Assembly (NCBI GenBank): GCA_022402445.1
Contig: JAKRSF010000009.1
Span: 62,001 to 126,000, forward strand
Direction of reading: 5' to 3'
Length of the DNA stretch: 64,000 nt
Source of the DNA: Cyanobacteriota bacterium
GTDB taxonomy: Bacteria; Cyanobacteriota; Cyanobacteriia; CACIAM-69d
The notes beneath the pieces were generated by a model that worked only from the letters and a program-made list of their open reading frames with translations, was not told the DNA's origin and did no database searches. Shown piece by piece: positions 1-10,458 of the stretch (positions are counted from its first letter, which is position 1; every line of letters starts with the position of its first letter). Position numbers and translations under genes: made by a program.

Positions 1-83
1 TTCCCCTGCGGGATGCGGTGCCTGATCGCTGTTTGCCGGATCTGCTAGACCGGTTACGGGACTACCGCCGCGATTATTTTTAG
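1..83 (+). CDS. C-terminal end of an upstream gene (partial)
   Basis: The frame open from base 3 ends with TAG at 81-83 and reads PLRDAVPDRC followed by an Arg/Asp/Tyr-rich tail ending RRDYF. Only about 26 residues are visible, so the product cannot be named. The 26-bp gap to the next start, together with the uninterrupted frame and normal codon use, supports a real gene end rather than chance. Confidence 0.5.
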   Translation, partial: PLRDAVPDRCLPDLLDRLRDYRRDYF

Positions 84-109
84 TTCGCTGCCCTTGAAAC
101 TGCTGTGAG

Positions 110-1201
110 GTGCCTGCCGTGTCTGATCCTTCTCCGACGCCCCGTCCGCCGTCACGTCCCCTGCGGGAGGATGAGTGGGTGGCGTTGATTGTTGCCTTTG
201 TGGGCTTTGGGGCCATGGGCCTGGGGTTTGCCCTGCGATCGGGGGATGGATCGGCGGGTTGGCTGGGGGATTTGGGGCGCGATCACGCGGCCCCGGCGAT
301 CGCCCAGGGGGAGGGGGACAACAATACCGAAGGGGCGATCGCGCCAGACCGGGCCGTTGAGTTTGCGCCCTTTCCAAAACCGACGGTGACTCCCCCAGGG
401 GCAGCGCCCACCAGCCCCCCGCGATCTGGGGTGGATGGCCAGGGGGACGGCAATGGCAACGATCTAGATCAGCTCGATCCCGCCGCGATCGCAGCGGCCC
501 GCTCCGCCGCCCAGACCACCCCCGTCCCCGGATCCACCGATCCAGCGGCAGATCCAACGGCCGAGGGTTCGGCAGATCCATCCCCAGCGGCCACCCCTGC
601 TCCGCCCCCGCCGCCCACCTTTGAAGATGTGCCCGAGGGCCACTGGGCGCGCCCCTTCGTGACGGCCCTGGCCCAGCAGCGGATCGTGGCGGGGTTTGAG
701 GATGGGCGCTTTCTGCCCGATGAACCCGTCACCCGTGCCCAATTCGCGTCGTTGATTACGGCGGCCTTTGGCGATCGCCCGGACGCGGCCCCCTCCAAAA
801 GTTTTACGGACATTCCCGAGGACTATTGGGGCAAAACCGCGATCGCCCGGGCCGTCCAGCTTGGTTTCATGAAGGGCTACCCCGACGGCAGCTTTCAGCC
901 CGATCGCCCCATCCCGCGCCTAGAACTGGCGGTGGCCCTCAGCACCGGCCTCCAGCTAGCGGCCCCGGCGACCCCCCAAACGGTCCTCGGGCGCTTCAGC
1001 GATGGCAACAGCACCCCCACCTGGGCCGTCCCCAAACTCGCCGCCGCCGCCGACCGTCGCCTGCTGAACAACCACCCGGATCCGAAGCGCCTCGACCTCG
1101 CCGAGGTGTCTACCCGCGCCCAGGTGGCCGTGAGCCTCTACCAAACCCAGGTGCTGCTAGACTTGGCCCCCGCGATCGAATCGCCGTACCTTTCTCCCTA
1201 G
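110..1201 (+). CDS. SLH-domain protein with N-terminal membrane anchor
   Basis: A 363-residue protein. Residues about 25-45 form one hydrophobic segment (VALIVAFVGFGAMGLGFAL). A long Pro/Ala/Asp-rich linker follows, and then two S-layer-homology modules: FEDVPEGHWA...GFEDGRFLPDEPVTRAQF and FTDIPEDYWG...GYPDGSFQPDRPIPRLEL. A third degenerate module may end the protein. SLH modules bind cell-wall polymers. Because no porin barrel follows, this is not an OprB/SomA-type porin but a single-span protein displaying SLH modules in the periplasm (inference). The start is GTG at 110; a second GTG at 119 is possible. Confidence 0.85.
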   Translation: MPAVSDPSPTPRPPSRPLREDEWVALIVAFVGFGAMGLGFALRSGDGSAGWLGDLGRDHAAPAIAQGEGDNNTEGAIAPDRAVEFAPFPKPTVTPPGAAPTSPPRSGVDGQGDGNGNDLDQLDPAAIAAARSAAQTTPVPGSTDPAADPTAEGSADPSPAATPAPPPPPTFEDVPEGHWARPFVTALAQQRIVAGFEDGRFLPDEPVTRAQFASLITAAFGDRPDAAPSKSFTDIPEDYWGKTAIARAVQLGFMKGYPDGSFQPDRPIPRLELAVALSTGLQLAAPATPQTVLGRFSDGNSTPTWAVPKLAAAADRRLLNNHPDPKRLDLAEVSTRAQVAVSLYQTQVLLDLAPAIESPYLSP

Positions 1202-1259
1202 GGGCCATTGGCCTTAAACGGCGGCTTGGCCGCGCTCACCCAGAGGCGAATTCCTAACC

Positions 1260-1826
1260 ATGTCCATTGCTAAAACCATGAACCTGTTTAATACCCTGCT
1301 CAATGCGATCGATGACCCCGCCAAGGAGGCCAGCACCGACGGCCTCAGCACCCTCCTGGGCACCCTTCAGCAACTGGGGGGCGGCCAGGTGGATCCCAAG
1401 GCGGTCCAGGGGCTGGTGGGCATTGCCGGTAAATATGTCCGCACCGGTCTCCAGGAACAGCAGGCCAGCGGCAATGCCCAGGCGATCGTGAACCAGTACG
1501 GCGGCACCCAACCCAGTGAGGCGGCGGTGACGGCCCTGCTGTCGGTGCCCCAGATTGAACAGCTTGTGCAGGAGGCGGAAACCCGCACGGGTCTGGATGC
1601 GGGGACCGTGCGATCGCTCCTGCCCACCGTGGTTCCCATGGTGCTGGCCCTGCTGAAGATGGGCGGCAGTAAGGGAGATGCCGCCACCCCCGCCACCCCT
1701 GCGGCCACTTCGCCCACGGTACCCACCGGCGACAATGCCCTGCTCAATAGCTTTTTAGACAGCGATGGCGACGGGGATCTGGATGTGGGGGATGCCCTGA
1801 AACTGGCCTCCCGGTTCCTGCGCTAG
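1260..1826 (+). CDS. DUF937-like protein with C-terminal EF-hand-like loop
   Basis: A 188-residue protein. It begins with MNLFNTLLNAI and continues with helical repeats containing GTLQQLGGGQ and LLPTVVPMVLALL, typical of the DUF937/YidB-like family of unknown function. A Thr/Pro/Ala linker follows (about 138-158). The C-terminus carries DSDGDGDLDVGD, a canonical Ca2+-binding loop pattern (D-x-D-x-D-x-D) followed by ALKLASRFL. It is probably a cytosolic Ca2+-responsive or simply structured tail; function is unknown. The stop overlaps the convergent DUF1838 gene by 4 bp. Confidence 0.75.
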   Translation: MSIAKTMNLFNTLLNAIDDPAKEASTDGLSTLLGTLQQLGGGQVDPKAVQGLVGIAGKYVRTGLQEQQASGNAQAIVNQYGGTQPSEAAVTALLSVPQIEQLVQEAETRTGLDAGTVRSLLPTVVPMVLALLKMGGSKGDAATPATPAATSPTVPTGDNALLNSFLDSDGDGDLDVGDALKLASRFLR

Positions 1827-2680
1827 GCCGCCAGCCCCTGGCCCTCCGCCACGGGGAACACATCCCCCCGGAGGTAGGCGTCAAAATGCCGCTGGAAGTA
1901 GCGCCAGGAGGTCATGGTTTTGAGGTCCGAGCGTCGCCCCTCCATGCCCGCCGGCGCGTGGCGGTATTGGGGGAGGCGATCGCGGATTTCCCCCTTCAGC
2001 ACCTCCGGCAACGCCTCAAACCCCGCCACCCGTTGCCCGCAGGCGCTATACACAAGCTGCCCCTCGCGATCGCCCATCTTCATCCAGGGCAGCCAGGGGC
2101 CAATGCGATGCCACGCCACCGTCATCGTCTCCACCCCAGGGCGGCTCGCATCCTGCAACTCCGCCAGGGGCACCGTCAACTGGAAAAATTCCGCCGCATG
2201 GTAGACCGGATTGGGGCTGTAGTCGCGAAAGCGCGGATCATTCCCCAGCGGATTCGGATAGCGCGGAAACACATCGATCGCAAAGGTCACGCGATCGCCC
2301 GCCACCATCGTCGGCACCGAGCCACGCAAACAGTGCTCCACCGGATCATTGGCCACATGGACCACCGGCACCCGCTCCCCCGTCCAGGGATTTTCCCAGC
2401 TATGCAGCACCGCCTGGGTTTCGGCATCTAGGTAATAATTCAGCTCCCGCGACGTCATGCACCAGTGGCCGCGATCGTCCCGAAACCCCCGCGCCACATT
2501 CATCCCCACAATGTCAAACAAATGCACCTGGGGCTCACCGGGCACCAGCCCATAGACCGCCCCGCGCCACACCGTATAGGTCTCGCCCCCATCAAACCCC
2601 AGCCGCGCCTTCACAAACGCCTCTACCCCCAACGCCGGAGGCGTCCCCGCCTGGGGCAGATCCATCACTTGACGTTCCAT
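1823..2680 (-). CDS. DUF1838 family protein
   Basis: About 285 residues. The run [15 protein letters not shown], the central [11 protein letters not shown]...ENPWTG, and [18 protein letters not shown] are the recognisable core of DUF1838, a family of unknown function found in cyanobacteria and some proteobacteria. ATG at 2680 is chosen because GAGGTG lies 8 bases upstream; an upstream extension lacks a ribosome site. Convergent with the preceding gene. No signal peptide is visible. Confidence 0.8.
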   Translation of the reverse strand: MERQVMDLPQAGTPPALGVEAFVKARLGFDGGETYTVWRGAVYGLVPGEPQVHLFDIVGMNVARGFRDDRGHWCMTSRELNYYLDAETQAVLHSWENPWTGERVPVVHVANDPVEHCLRGSVPTMVAGDRVTFAIDVFPRYPNPLGNDPRFRDYSPNPVYHAAEFFQLTVPLAELQDASRPGVETMTVAWHRIGPWLPWMKMGDREGQLVYSACGQRVAGFEALPEVLKGEIRDRLPQYRHAPAGMEGRRSDLKTMTSWRYFQRHFDAYLRGDVFPVAEGQGLAA

Positions 2681-2979
2681 CGGTTCACCTCTTCTCGCAC
2701 GCGGGCAACCACCCCTACGGCCTATGCACAGGTCTATGCACAAAACGGGGAAGTCGGTTTTTGTGTTGCACAGATTTAATATATCTCAACAAAACTAAGC
2801 AGTGCCCTGGGCTACGAAACCTGCCTGGGCGGCGCGGCTGGGGATCATCGGGCGATCGCGCTGGAAGGGGGGCCATTTCCGGGCGATCGCCCCCCCGATC
2901 CCACCGAGATAAACCCCTTGCCAAGGGACCCTTCCAATCAGACACTGGACTTGGATTGGCAGTGTCTAGAGGTTTCCTC

Positions 2980-4266
2980 GTGAAAAGAGTATTAGGCATC
3001 ATCCTCGGTGGAGGGGCTGGAACGCGCCTCTATCCTCTGACCAAACTCCGGGCGAAACCGGCGGTTCCCCTGGCTGGGAAATATCGGCTCATCGACATTC
3101 CGGTGAGCAATTGCATCAATTCCGAAATTTTAAAAATCTACGTTCTGACGCAATTTAACTCCGCGTCCCTCAATCGGCACATTGCCCGAGCCTATAATAT
3201 GTCCGGTTTTACGGATGGGTTCGTCGAGGTGTTGGCGGCCCAGCAAACGCCGGAAAATCCCAGTTGGTTCCAGGGCACGGCGGATGCGGTGCGGAAATAT
3301 CTTTGGATCTTTTCCGATTGGGATGTGGATGAATATTTGATCCTATCGGGGGATCATCTTTACCGCATGGATTATGCGGATTTTGTGCGTCGTCACCGGG
3401 AAACCAATGCGGATATCACCCTGTCGGTGGTGCCGATTGATGAGAAGCGCGCGTCGGATTTTGGCCTGATGAAAATTGATTCATCGGGGCGGGTGATCGA
3501 CTTCAGCGAAAAGCCGAAGGGGGATGCCCTGAAGGCCATGGAGGTGGATACGACGGTGCTGGGGCTGTCGGCGGATAAGGCGCGGGAACAGCCTTATATT
3601 GCGTCGATGGGGATTTATGTTTTTAAGAAACAGGTTTTGATTGATCTGCTGAATGAGGAGCCGGATCGGACCGACTTTGGCAAGGAAATTATCCCGGCTT
3701 CGGCGTCGAAGTATAACGTCCAAGCCTATCTGTTTGATGATTATTGGGAAGATATTGGGACGATTGAAGCGTTTTTCAATGCCAATTTGGCCCTGACGAA
3801 GCAGCCGAAGCCGGATTTCAGTTTCTATGAGGAAAATGCGCCGATCTATACGCGATCTCGCTATCTGCCGCCGACGAAGCTGCTGGACTGCACGGTGACG
3901 GAATCGATGATTGGGGAGGGGTGCATCCTCAAAAATTGCACGATTCAGCATTCGGTGCTGGGGGTCCGTAGCCGCGTTGAAACGGGCTGCGTGATTGATA
4001 ATGCGCTGATTTTGGGGGCGGATTACTATCAACCCTATGCGGAACGGCTGGATGCGTCGGCGGCGCAGGTGCCCCTGGGCGTTGGCGAGGGTTCGACGGT
4101 GCGGCGGGCGATCATTGATAAGAATGCTCGCATTGGCAAGAATGTCCAAATCATCAATAAGGATGGGGTGGAGGAGGCCAGCCGTGAGGATGATGGGTTT
4201 ATCATTCGCAGCGGCATTGTGGTGGTGCTCAAGAATGCGGTGATCCCGGATGGGACGGTGATCTAG
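2980..4266 (+). CDS. glgC: Glucose-1-phosphate adenylyltransferase (ADP-glucose pyrophosphorylase)
   Basis: This enzyme makes ADP-glucose from glucose-1-phosphate and ATP, the committed step of glycogen synthesis. The N-terminal nucleotide-binding signature [16 protein letters not shown] is followed by [16 protein letters not shown], with GDHLYRMDY in the catalytic domain. The C-terminus is a left-handed beta-helix ending [16 protein letters not shown], which includes the lysine that binds the activator 3-phosphoglycerate in plant and cyanobacterial enzymes. Starting at GTG 2980 (AGAGG upstream at 2968-2972) gives 428 residues, the usual cyanobacterial length. The frame is open further upstream, but that extension looks non-coding. 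Confidence 0.97.
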   Translation: MKRVLGIILGGGAGTRLYPLTKLRAKPAVPLAGKYRLIDIPVSNCINSEILKIYVLTQFNSASLNRHIARAYNMSGFTDGFVEVLAAQQTPENPSWFQGTADAVRKYLWIFSDWDVDEYLILSGDHLYRMDYADFVRRHRETNADITLSVVPIDEKRASDFGLMKIDSSGRVIDFSEKPKGDALKAMEVDTTVLGLSADKAREQPYIASMGIYVFKKQVLIDLLNEEPDRTDFGKEIIPASASKYNVQAYLFDDYWEDIGTIEAFFNANLALTKQPKPDFSFYEENAPIYTRSRYLPPTKLLDCTVTESMIGEGCILKNCTIQHSVLGVRSRVETGCVIDNALILGADYYQPYAERLDASAAQVPLGVGEGSTVRRAIIDKNARIGKNVQIINKDGVEEASREDDGFIIRSGIVVVLKNAVIPDGTVI

Positions 4267-4410
4267 GCCCACCGATCCCCCCAAACCGGTTCAACGTCGG
4301 GGCTGTCCAGGGATCCTGGGGGCTGGGCGGGAAAACCCCGCCCCTACGGCGGTTGATCGGTCGGGGAACGGGATGATTTTGAGGCTCTGGTTTGAAGGCT
4401 GGGGCGGTTG

Positions 4411-4435
4411 GGGGCGCGATCGCGCCTCTTTTTTT
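4411..4435 (+). terminator. Likely intrinsic terminator downstream of glgC
   Basis: A self-complementary stem centred on GGCGCGATCGCGCC (4413-4426) is followed directly by seven T residues (4429-4435). It lies about 145 bp after glgC and before nadA. The stem contains a HIP1 site, so its palindromy alone is not informative; the T-run is what supports termination. Confidence 0.6.
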
Positions 4436-4503
4436 GTCTTGTTTTTTGGCCTTGCCGGTTGGGGGCGGACGGGCGGGGATGGGATGATTTTGGTGAAATA
4501 TAC

Positions 4504-4509
4504 TATAAT
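4504..4509 (+). promoter_or_regulatory. Candidate -10 element for nadA
   Basis: TATAAT lies in a locally AT-rich stretch (4495-4530) that stands out from the GC-rich surroundings, 84 bp before the chosen nadA start. No good TTGACA-like -35 is present at 16-18 bp spacing, so this is a tentative promoter. Confidence 0.4.
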
Positions 4510-4592
4510 TAAAACGGAGCTAGAATTCAGGATTTCTGATCCCTTGTTTTGGGTTAGATTTCGGCTTGCGCTTCCGTTCCCTTCTCCGTGGG

Positions 4593-5588
4593 ATGACCCA
4601 CTGTTGCGCCGTGTTTGCGAATACTGCTGTCCGTTCGACGGTTCGTTCCCCTGGGCTGGATTTACCGGCGGATTTGTTCGCCGCGATCGCGGATCTCAAG
4701 GGCGAGTTAAATGCGGTGGTGCTGGCCCACTATTATCAGGAGCCGGATATTCAGGATATTGCGGACTATATTGGCGATTCCCTGGGGCTGTCGCAGCGGG
4801 CGGCCAGTACCGATGCGTCGGTGATTGTGTTTGCCGGGGTGCATTTTATGGCGGAGACGGCCAAAATTCTCAACCCGGATAAGCTGGTGCTGCTGCCGGA
4901 TTTGGCGGCGGGCTGTTCGTTGGCCGATAGCTGTCCGCCGGTGGAGTTTGCGGCGTTCAAGGCCCAATATCCCGATGCGATTGTGGTGTCCTACATCAAC
5001 TGCACGGCGGAAATTAAGGCCCTCAGTGATGTGATTTGCACCAGTTCTAATGCGGTCAAAATTGTTAATCAGTTGCCCCGCGATCGCCCGATCATTTTTG
5101 CGCCGGATCGGAACCTAGGGCGCTATGTGGCCCAGGAGACGGGGCGGGAGTTGATCCTGTGGCAGGGGAGCTGCATGGTCCATGAAACCTTTTCGGAGAA
5201 GAAGTTGGTGCAGCTTCAGGTGGATCATCCGGAGGCGCTGGTGATTGCCCATCCGGAGTGCGAGCCGCCCCTGTTGGCCTATGCGGATTTCATTGGTTCG
5301 ACGACGGCTTTACTAAAATATGTGCAGGGCAGTTCGGCGCAGGAATTTATTGTGCTGACGGAGCCGGGGATCATTCATCAAATGCAAAAGACGGTGCCGG
5401 GGAAGGTGTATATTCCTGCGCCGCCGATCGCGAATTGTGCCTGCAATGAATGTCCCCACATGCGCCTCAATACCCTGGAGAAGCTGTATCTGGCGATGCG
5501 CGATCGCACGCCGGAAATTACGCTGCCCCCCGCGATCGCGGCGGCGGCCCTCAAGCCCATTGAACGGATGCTGGAAATGAGCGCCTAG
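4593..5588 (+). CDS. nadA: Quinolinate synthase A
   Basis: NadA condenses iminoaspartate and dihydroxyacetone phosphate to quinolinate in NAD biosynthesis, using a [4Fe-4S] cluster. The family signatures [36 protein letters not shown] and [12 protein letters not shown] are present. Cluster-ligand cysteines are plausible in AGCSLAD, in GSCMVHE and in the C-terminal CNECPHM motif. Length (331 residues) is normal. Several in-frame starts exist between 4566 and 4650; ATG 4593 is taken as the first clear ATG of a typical-length protein. It ends 4 bp into the convergent CHAD gene. Confidence 0.96.
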   Translation: MTHCCAVFANTAVRSTVRSPGLDLPADLFAAIADLKGELNAVVLAHYYQEPDIQDIADYIGDSLGLSQRAASTDASVIVFAGVHFMAETAKILNPDKLVLLPDLAAGCSLADSCPPVEFAAFKAQYPDAIVVSYINCTAEIKALSDVICTSSNAVKIVNQLPRDRPIIFAPDRNLGRYVAQETGRELILWQGSCMVHETFSEKKLVQLQVDHPEALVIAHPECEPPLLAYADFIGSTTALLKYVQGSSAQEFIVLTEPGIIHQMQKTVPGKVYIPAPPIANCACNECPHMRLNTLEKLYLAMRDRTPEITLPPAIAAAALKPIERMLEMSA

Positions 5589-6694
5589 GGGGTTTCGATT
5601 GGGGGATTGGAATCGGGATCGACTGCGGGGGCGGGCTTGGTGCGGCGGCGCGGGGTGGTTTTGCGGCCGGTCGCGGCGGTTTTGGCGGCTTGGGTCGCTT
5701 TGGCGGCGGGGGCGGGCGGCGTCACGGAGGTGGCGATCAGTTGGCGCAGGGTTTGGCAGGTGGTGGCGTCGGCGTAGCGATCGCGCAGGGTTTGCCAGCG
5801 GGTCCAGTTGTCGGCGCGATCGCCCTGGAGCCATTGGTGGAGCGTGGGCAAATCCTTGGGGAGTTTGAGGTCGGCGGCCTTGAGAAAATCCTCCAGCACG
5901 GCGCTGTCCTGCAAATTCCCCAACACCTCCTGCACCTCCGCGATCGGTTTGACGTGGGGGGCGAGGGCTTGGCCGTAGAACCCGTCAATCAGGGCCATTT
6001 GGTAGCGCAGCCGTTTGGCCTGTTTGCGCAGATCGTGGAGGCAGTTCCAGGTGTCGAGGGCCAGTCCCCCAAAGCTGTCCCGGTTGGCCTGGGCGGGATC
6101 GGCGGGGGCGATCGTCCAGGCGGGATGGATCAGAAAGCGGGCCGTTTCCGGCAGGAGCAGATCGGGGATGGCGCGATCGGCGGCGTAGCGGGCGCTGGGG
6201 GCATATTGGGGCGTCTCTAGCCAGGTTTGGACGGCTACTTTGAACCGGTGGTAGGGCTTGCTGCCGAGGGTCTTGAGGGTGCGGCGGTAGGCAAGGCGGC
6301 GGCGATCGCGCAGGTGTTTGAGGGCCTGGTCGAGGCGCTGTCGTTCCCCTTTTGGCAGGTCGCCCTTGCGGTAGCCCTTGAGGGTTTCGCCCATCACGTC
6401 GAGATCCCGCAGGCCCCCAAAGGTGCGGCCAAAGCGGCCAATGAGCCGTTCGCTGGCGTCGTCGGGCCAGTCTAGGGCGATCGCGAAGCCGGTCACCGCC
6501 GATCGCAGCCGCCGCAGGCCCACGCGCAGTTGATGCAGTTCCTCGGGGTCGTGGTCGGCGATGGTGCCCGCCTCATGGGCGATCGCGCTGTGGTAGTGGC
6601 TGGCGATCGCCCGGTAGGCCCAGTCCCCTAGGGTCAGGAGGGGGGCGGGTGCTGGAGTGGTTTCTGGGGAGATTTCTGGAGCAGTGTGGGCCAT
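5585..6694 (-). CDS. CHAD domain protein
   Basis: A 369-residue protein. The central region [23 protein letters not shown] and later [21 protein letters not shown] are the two histidine/basic helices of the CHAD domain, a helical fold that binds inorganic polyphosphate. CHAD proteins associate with polyphosphate granules or regulate polyphosphate enzymes. The C-terminus (about 320-369) is low-complexity, rich in Ala/Thr/Pro/Arg. No CYTH domain is fused. The neighbours do not suggest a specific pathway. Confidence 0.88.
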   Translation of the reverse strand: MAHTAPEISPETTPAPAPLLTLGDWAYRAIASHYHSAIAHEAGTIADHDPEELHQLRVGLRRLRSAVTGFAIALDWPDDASERLIGRFGRTFGGLRDLDVMGETLKGYRKGDLPKGERQRLDQALKHLRDRRRLAYRRTLKTLGSKPYHRFKVAVQTWLETPQYAPSARYAADRAIPDLLLPETARFLIHPAWTIAPADPAQANRDSFGGLALDTWNCLHDLRKQAKRLRYQMALIDGFYGQALAPHVKPIAEVQEVLGNLQDSAVLEDFLKAADLKLPKDLPTLHQWLQGDRADNWTRWQTLRDRYADATTCQTLRQLIATSVTPPAPAAKATQAAKTAATGRKTTPRRRTKPAPAVDPDSNPPIETP

Positions 6695-6864
6695 GGCTCG
6701 GGGGGGCAGATGCGGTTGCCGGATGGGCGGAGGGCTTTGGAGTTTAGTGTTGCAGTCCCCTTCGGAGTCAAGGGCGTTTTGAGACTTTTTTTTAGGTTGG
6801 TTAAGCGGGGACTGTCCCTGGGGTTATGGAATGGGCGATCGCCCTGCCCCGGCCCAGATCCGCT

Positions 6865-7626
6865 CTATGAGGGCAAAACCTGGACGATCGCGATCGCGAC
6901 GGCGGCCCCGATGGCGGTATTGATTACGTTCATTAGTTCATTGGTCAGCCAGCCGTAGCGATCCTGGATCGTTGCGCCAAGGATACTTTCGGCGGTGGTG
7001 GCGACGGTGGCCGCGATCGCGCACCAGACCACCCCCAGCGGCGTCAGCAACCCCACCGCCAAGGCAACGAGTCCCTGGGCGATCGCGCCGACCAGGCCGG
7101 CAAAGGTGCCCTCCAGGCTCACGGCCCCTTCCGTCCCGGCGGGCACCGGTTGCAGGGAAATGATCGAAAAGGTGCGGCGGCCATAGGCTTTGCCGATTTC
7201 GCTGGCGCAGGTGTCCGAGAGTTTGGTGCAAAAGCTGGCGACATAGCCCAACACCAAATAGCCACGCCAGGGACTCTCGGGCGCAACGATCGCGATCGCC
7301 GCCACCCCCAACGCACACAGGGCCGCGATCGCCGCCGATCCCCACACATTTTCCGGGCCGCGCGCCCCCGATCGCTTCTCCGCAATGCCCGCCGCCGACT
7401 TGCGATCAAACCCCACCCGCGTCACCAGGGAGCCAACGAGAAAATAAAACATCACCACCGCATAACCGCGCCAGCCCAAGGTGCCCCACACCAGCACCCC
7501 CAACGCCCAGGCATGAACACTCCCCGCCAGCGTCAGCAACCGTTTCGGCAACAGGTACGAGCCGCCAAACAGGACCGAATTGAGTACAATCCCCACCAAC
7601 CATGGATGCTCCACCGCGATCGCCAT
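6865..7626 (-). CDS. DUF92/TMEM19 family membrane protein, phytyl-phosphate-kinase-like
   Basis: About 253 residues with six to seven hydrophobic segments. GSLVTRVGFDRK, ASFCTKLSDTCASEIGKAYG and QPVPAGTEGAVSLEGT are characteristic of the DUF92 family. The plant member VTE6 phosphorylates phytyl-phosphate to phytyl-diphosphate for tocopherol/phylloquinone synthesis, and cyanobacteria have homologues. The assignment to that reaction is by family only. ATG 7626 is chosen because GGGAGGTG precedes it. Confidence 0.8.
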   Translation of the reverse strand: MAIAVEHPWLVGIVLNSVLFGGSYLLPKRLLTLAGSVHAWALGVLVWGTLGWRGYAVVMFYFLVGSLVTRVGFDRKSAAGIAEKRSGARGPENVWGSAAIAALCALGVAAIAIVAPESPWRGYLVLGYVASFCTKLSDTCASEIGKAYGRRTFSIISLQPVPAGTEGAVSLEGTFAGLVGAIAQGLVALAVGLLTPLGVVWCAIAATVATTAESILGATIQDRYGWLTNELMNVINTAIGAAVAIAIVQVLPS

Positions 7627-7699
7627 GTCCCGCACCTCCCGCGCCCCAACCGTGTCCTAAAATCCGTTCGACCTCATCCTACTCAGTTCCCCCGCGCCC

Positions 7700-8218
7700 A
7701 TGACTGCCCTAAATCCTGGCCCGAACCTTTATAACGATCGCGCGATCGCCCCGGTCCTCTTCCACCTAGCCTTTCCCGTCGCCAATATTCCCGACACCAA
7801 GCGCTACTACATCGAAGGTCTAGGCTGCCACCTGGGGCGCGAATCCCCCAACAGCGCCATCTTGAATTTGTACGGCCATCAGTTGGTGGCCCACGTTAGC
7901 CGCGAAACCCTCACGCCCCAAAACGGCATCTATCCGCGCCACTTTGGCCTCGTGTTCACCCAGGAAAGGGATTGGCAGGATTTAGTAAACCGCGTCGAGC
8001 GGCAAAACCTAGGTTTCCATCAGGCCCCGCGCCGCCGGTTTGTGGGGGAGCCGCTGGATCATCACACAGCTTTTCTAGAGGACCCATTCCATAATTTGCT
8101 CGAATTTAAGTATTACTTTCATGCGGAGGCGATCTTTGGCCTGCGGGGCGATCGCCGCATCGGGGATGCCCAGGGGGATGCCCAGGCCGCCGCCGAGGTG
8201 CCCAAAGGCCAGTGCTAA
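7700..8218 (+). CDS. VOC (glyoxalase/dioxygenase superfamily) protein
   Basis: A 172-residue protein. [31 protein letters not shown] is a typical first VOC beta-alpha-beta unit, with a potential metal histidine. YPRHFGLVF and [12 protein letters not shown] match the second unit, with a histidine and a terminal metal-ligand glutamate. The substrate is unknown. The C-terminus is degenerate and Gly/Asp/Ala-rich. The gene lies 76 bp upstream of ftsH. Confidence 0.85.
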   Translation: MTALNPGPNLYNDRAIAPVLFHLAFPVANIPDTKRYYIEGLGCHLGRESPNSAILNLYGHQLVAHVSRETLTPQNGIYPRHFGLVFTQERDWQDLVNRVERQNLGFHQAPRRRFVGEPLDHHTAFLEDPFHNLLEFKYYFHAEAIFGLRGDRRIGDAQGDAQAAAEVPKGQC

Positions 8219-8294
8219 ACTCGCTACACTAAAAGCCGGGGGTACACTTGCAAAACTGCGCCCGTGGCTTCAGACAGGAGTTGAGTTTAATTTT

Positions 8295-10247
8295 ATGGAA
8301 AAGGCTTGGCAGGCTCGTCCCCAGCGATCGCCCCAAACCGTTGGCCGCCGCCGCTCCAAACGGGCGGTCTGGTCCGGTGCGATCGCGGCCCTACTCCTGA
8401 CGCTGGCCGGTGGCCCCGCGATCGCCCAGCAGCAGCCGTCCCCCACGACCTTGAGCTATGGGGAATTGCTCAAAAATCTGGAGGCGGGCAAGGTCAAGGC
8501 CATTGAGGTCGATCGCAGCGGCCAGCGGGCGCGGGTGGAGTTGATCGAGAGCGGCGGCACCAAAACCTATGACGTGGTTCTGCTCGATCGCAATCCGGAA
8601 TTGGTGGAGCGGGCGCGCGATCGCGGCATTGTCATCGACGTGCGCGAATCGGTCGATAGCCTCGCCGCCGTGAATACCCTGGCGCAATTGATCCTCTTCG
8701 GGGCGATCGTGGCGGTGGTGATTGCCATTTTGCGGCGCACCGCCAGCGCGTCCGGGCAGGCGATGAATTTTGGCAAATCCCGCGCCAAGTTCCAGATGGA
8801 AGCGAAGACGGGCATCCTGTTCGACGATGTGGCGGGCGTCGAGGAGGCCAAGGAGGAACTGCAAGAGGTGGTGTCGTTCCTCAAAACGCCGGACCGGTTC
8901 ACCGCGATCGGCGCAAAAATTCCTAAGGGCGTTTTATTGGTCGGCCCTCCCGGCACCGGCAAAACCCTCCTGGCGAAGGCGATCGCGGGGGAGGCGGGCG
9001 TGCCATTTTTCAGCATTTCCGGCTCCGAATTCGTGGAAATGTTCGTCGGCGTCGGCGCATCGCGGGTGCGGGATCTGTTCAAAAAAGCCAAGGACAATGC
9101 CCCCTGCATCGTCTTCATTGATGAAATCGACGCCGTAGGTCGCCAGCGGGGGGCGGGCATCGGCGGCGGCAACGACGAGCGCGAACAGACCCTCAACCAA
9201 CTGCTGACGGAGATGGACGGCTTCGAGGGCAATACGGGGGTGATCATCATCGCCGCCACCAACCGCCCCGATGTGCTCGATACGGCCCTGCTGCGGCCCG
9301 GTCGTTTCGATCGCCAAGTCACCGTCGATCTGCCCAGCTATAAGGGGCGGCTGGGCATTTTGCAGGTCCATGCCCGCAACAAAAAACTCGCGCCCGAGGT
9401 GTCCATCGAGGCGATCGCCCAGCGGACCCCAGGATTTGCGGGGGCGGAGTTGGCGAACTTGCTCAATGAGGCGGCGATCCTGACGGCGCGGCGGCGCAAA
9501 TCGGCCATTACGCCCTTGGAAATTGACGACGCGATCGACCGCATTTCCATTGGGATGCAGCTTGCGCCGCTGCTCGACAGTAAGAAAAAGCGCCTGATCG
9601 CCTACCACGAGATCGGCCATGCCCTGCTGATGACCCTGCTGGAGCATTCCGATCCCCTCAATAAGGTGACGATCGTGCCGCGATCGGGGGGCGTGGGGGG
9701 CTTTGCCCAGCAGATTTTCAATGAGGACATGGTGGATAGTGGCCTCTATACCCGCGCTTGGATCCTCGACCGCATTGCGATCGCGTTGGGCGGTCGGGCG
9801 GCGGAGCAGGAAATTTTTGGGGAAGACGAGGTGACCGTCGGGGCCAGCAGCGACCTGAAGGTGGTGGCGGATCTGGCGCGGGAAATGGTCACCCGCTACG
9901 GCATGTCCGACCTGGGGCCGGTGTCCCTCGAAGATCCGAACAATGAAGTGTTCCTCGGGGGCGGCTGGAGTTCCCGGAGTAATTATTCCGAGGCGGTGGC
10001 GGTGAAGATCGATCACCAAATCCGGGAAATTGTCCAGGATTGCTACGATCGCGCCCGCCGCCTAATCCGGGACAACCGCGCCTTGGTCGATCGCCTCGTG
10101 GACACCCTCCTGGATCGCGAAGTGCTTGAAGGGGAAGAATTCCGCAACATCGTCCGGGAATATACCCAACTGCCCCAGAAGGACTACCCCGAAACCAAGC
10201 GCGATCGCGCCGCCGCCCCGGCCCTCCTCATCCAACCCCCCCGGTAG
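8295..10247 (+). CDS. ftsH: ATP-dependent zinc metalloprotease FtsH
   Basis: A membrane-anchored AAA+ protease that degrades misfolded membrane proteins; cyanobacteria carry several copies, some in photosystem II repair. Visible features are an N-terminal hydrophobic segment with signal-like AIAQQQ, a second membrane span at about 135-155, Walker A GPPGTGKT near residue 216, Walker [13 protein letters not shown] arginines in RPGRFDRQ near 335, and the zinc motif HEIGH near 438. Length is 650 residues from ATG 8295. The stop codon lies inside the left arm of an inverted-repeat element, so the last residues (QPPR) come from that element. Confidence 0.96.
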   Translation: MEKAWQARPQRSPQTVGRRRSKRAVWSGAIAALLLTLAGGPAIAQQQPSPTTLSYGELLKNLEAGKVKAIEVDRSGQRARVELIESGGTKTYDVVLLDRNPELVERARDRGIVIDVRESVDSLAAVNTLAQLILFGAIVAVVIAILRRTASASGQAMNFGKSRAKFQMEAKTGILFDDVAGVEEAKEELQEVVSFLKTPDRFTAIGAKIPKGVLLVGPPGTGKTLLAKAIAGEAGVPFFSISGSEFVEMFVGVGASRVRDLFKKAKDNAPCIVFIDEIDAVGRQRGAGIGGGNDEREQTLNQLLTEMDGFEGNTGVIIIAATNRPDVLDTALLRPGRFDRQVTVDLPSYKGRLGILQVHARNKKLAPEVSIEAIAQRTPGFAGAELANLLNEAAILTARRRKSAITPLEIDDAIDRISIGMQLAPLLDSKKKRLIAYHEIGHALLMTLLEHSDPLNKVTIVPRSGGVGGFAQQIFNEDMVDSGLYTRAWILDRIAIALGGRAAEQEIFGEDEVTVGASSDLKVVADLAREMVTRYGMSDLGPVSLEDPNNEVFLGGGWSSRSNYSEAVAVKIDHQIREIVQDCYDRARRLIRDNRALVDRLVDTLLDREVLEGEEFRNIVREYTQLPQKDYPETKRDRAAAPALLIQPPR

Positions 10248-10430
10248 GGTGCGCTCGGTAACTTAAAGCAGGCGCGATAATTTTTCATCCCGACCGCACC
10301 GAACCCGCCCAATGCCCCGCGATCGCCGTCGCTAGCGAAACATTCCGGTGATGTCCGTAGGGGGCGGTGCGTTCGGGAGAAAAAGCTGATCGCGTTTTTT
10401 TTAAGTTACCGAACGCACCCTACCGGGGGG
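10237..10430. repeat. MITE-like element with ~30-bp terminal inverted repeats
   Basis: The left arm 10237-10266 and the right arm 10401-10430 are reverse complements with a single mismatch. Both contain GGTAGGGTGCG / CGCACCCTACC and GGTAACTTAA. The 134-bp interior has no ORF. Short elements with GTAGGGTGCG-type ends recur in cyanobacterial genomes and behave as non-autonomous or palindromic repeats (family knowledge). Here the left arm supplies the ftsH stop codon. A role as transcription terminator is also possible. Confidence 0.8.
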
Positions 10431-10458
10431 CGATTATTGTGGGTTTTGTAAATGTTTT

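Noticed and set aside
2761-2979. N-terminal extension of glgC
   Set aside because: The extra 73 residues have no similarity to GlgC; GTG 2980 with AGAGG upstream gives the standard protein.
8121-8294. N-terminal extension of ftsH
   Set aside because: It overlaps the VOC gene in another frame and lacks FtsH-like sequence; ATG 8295 leads directly into the membrane anchor.
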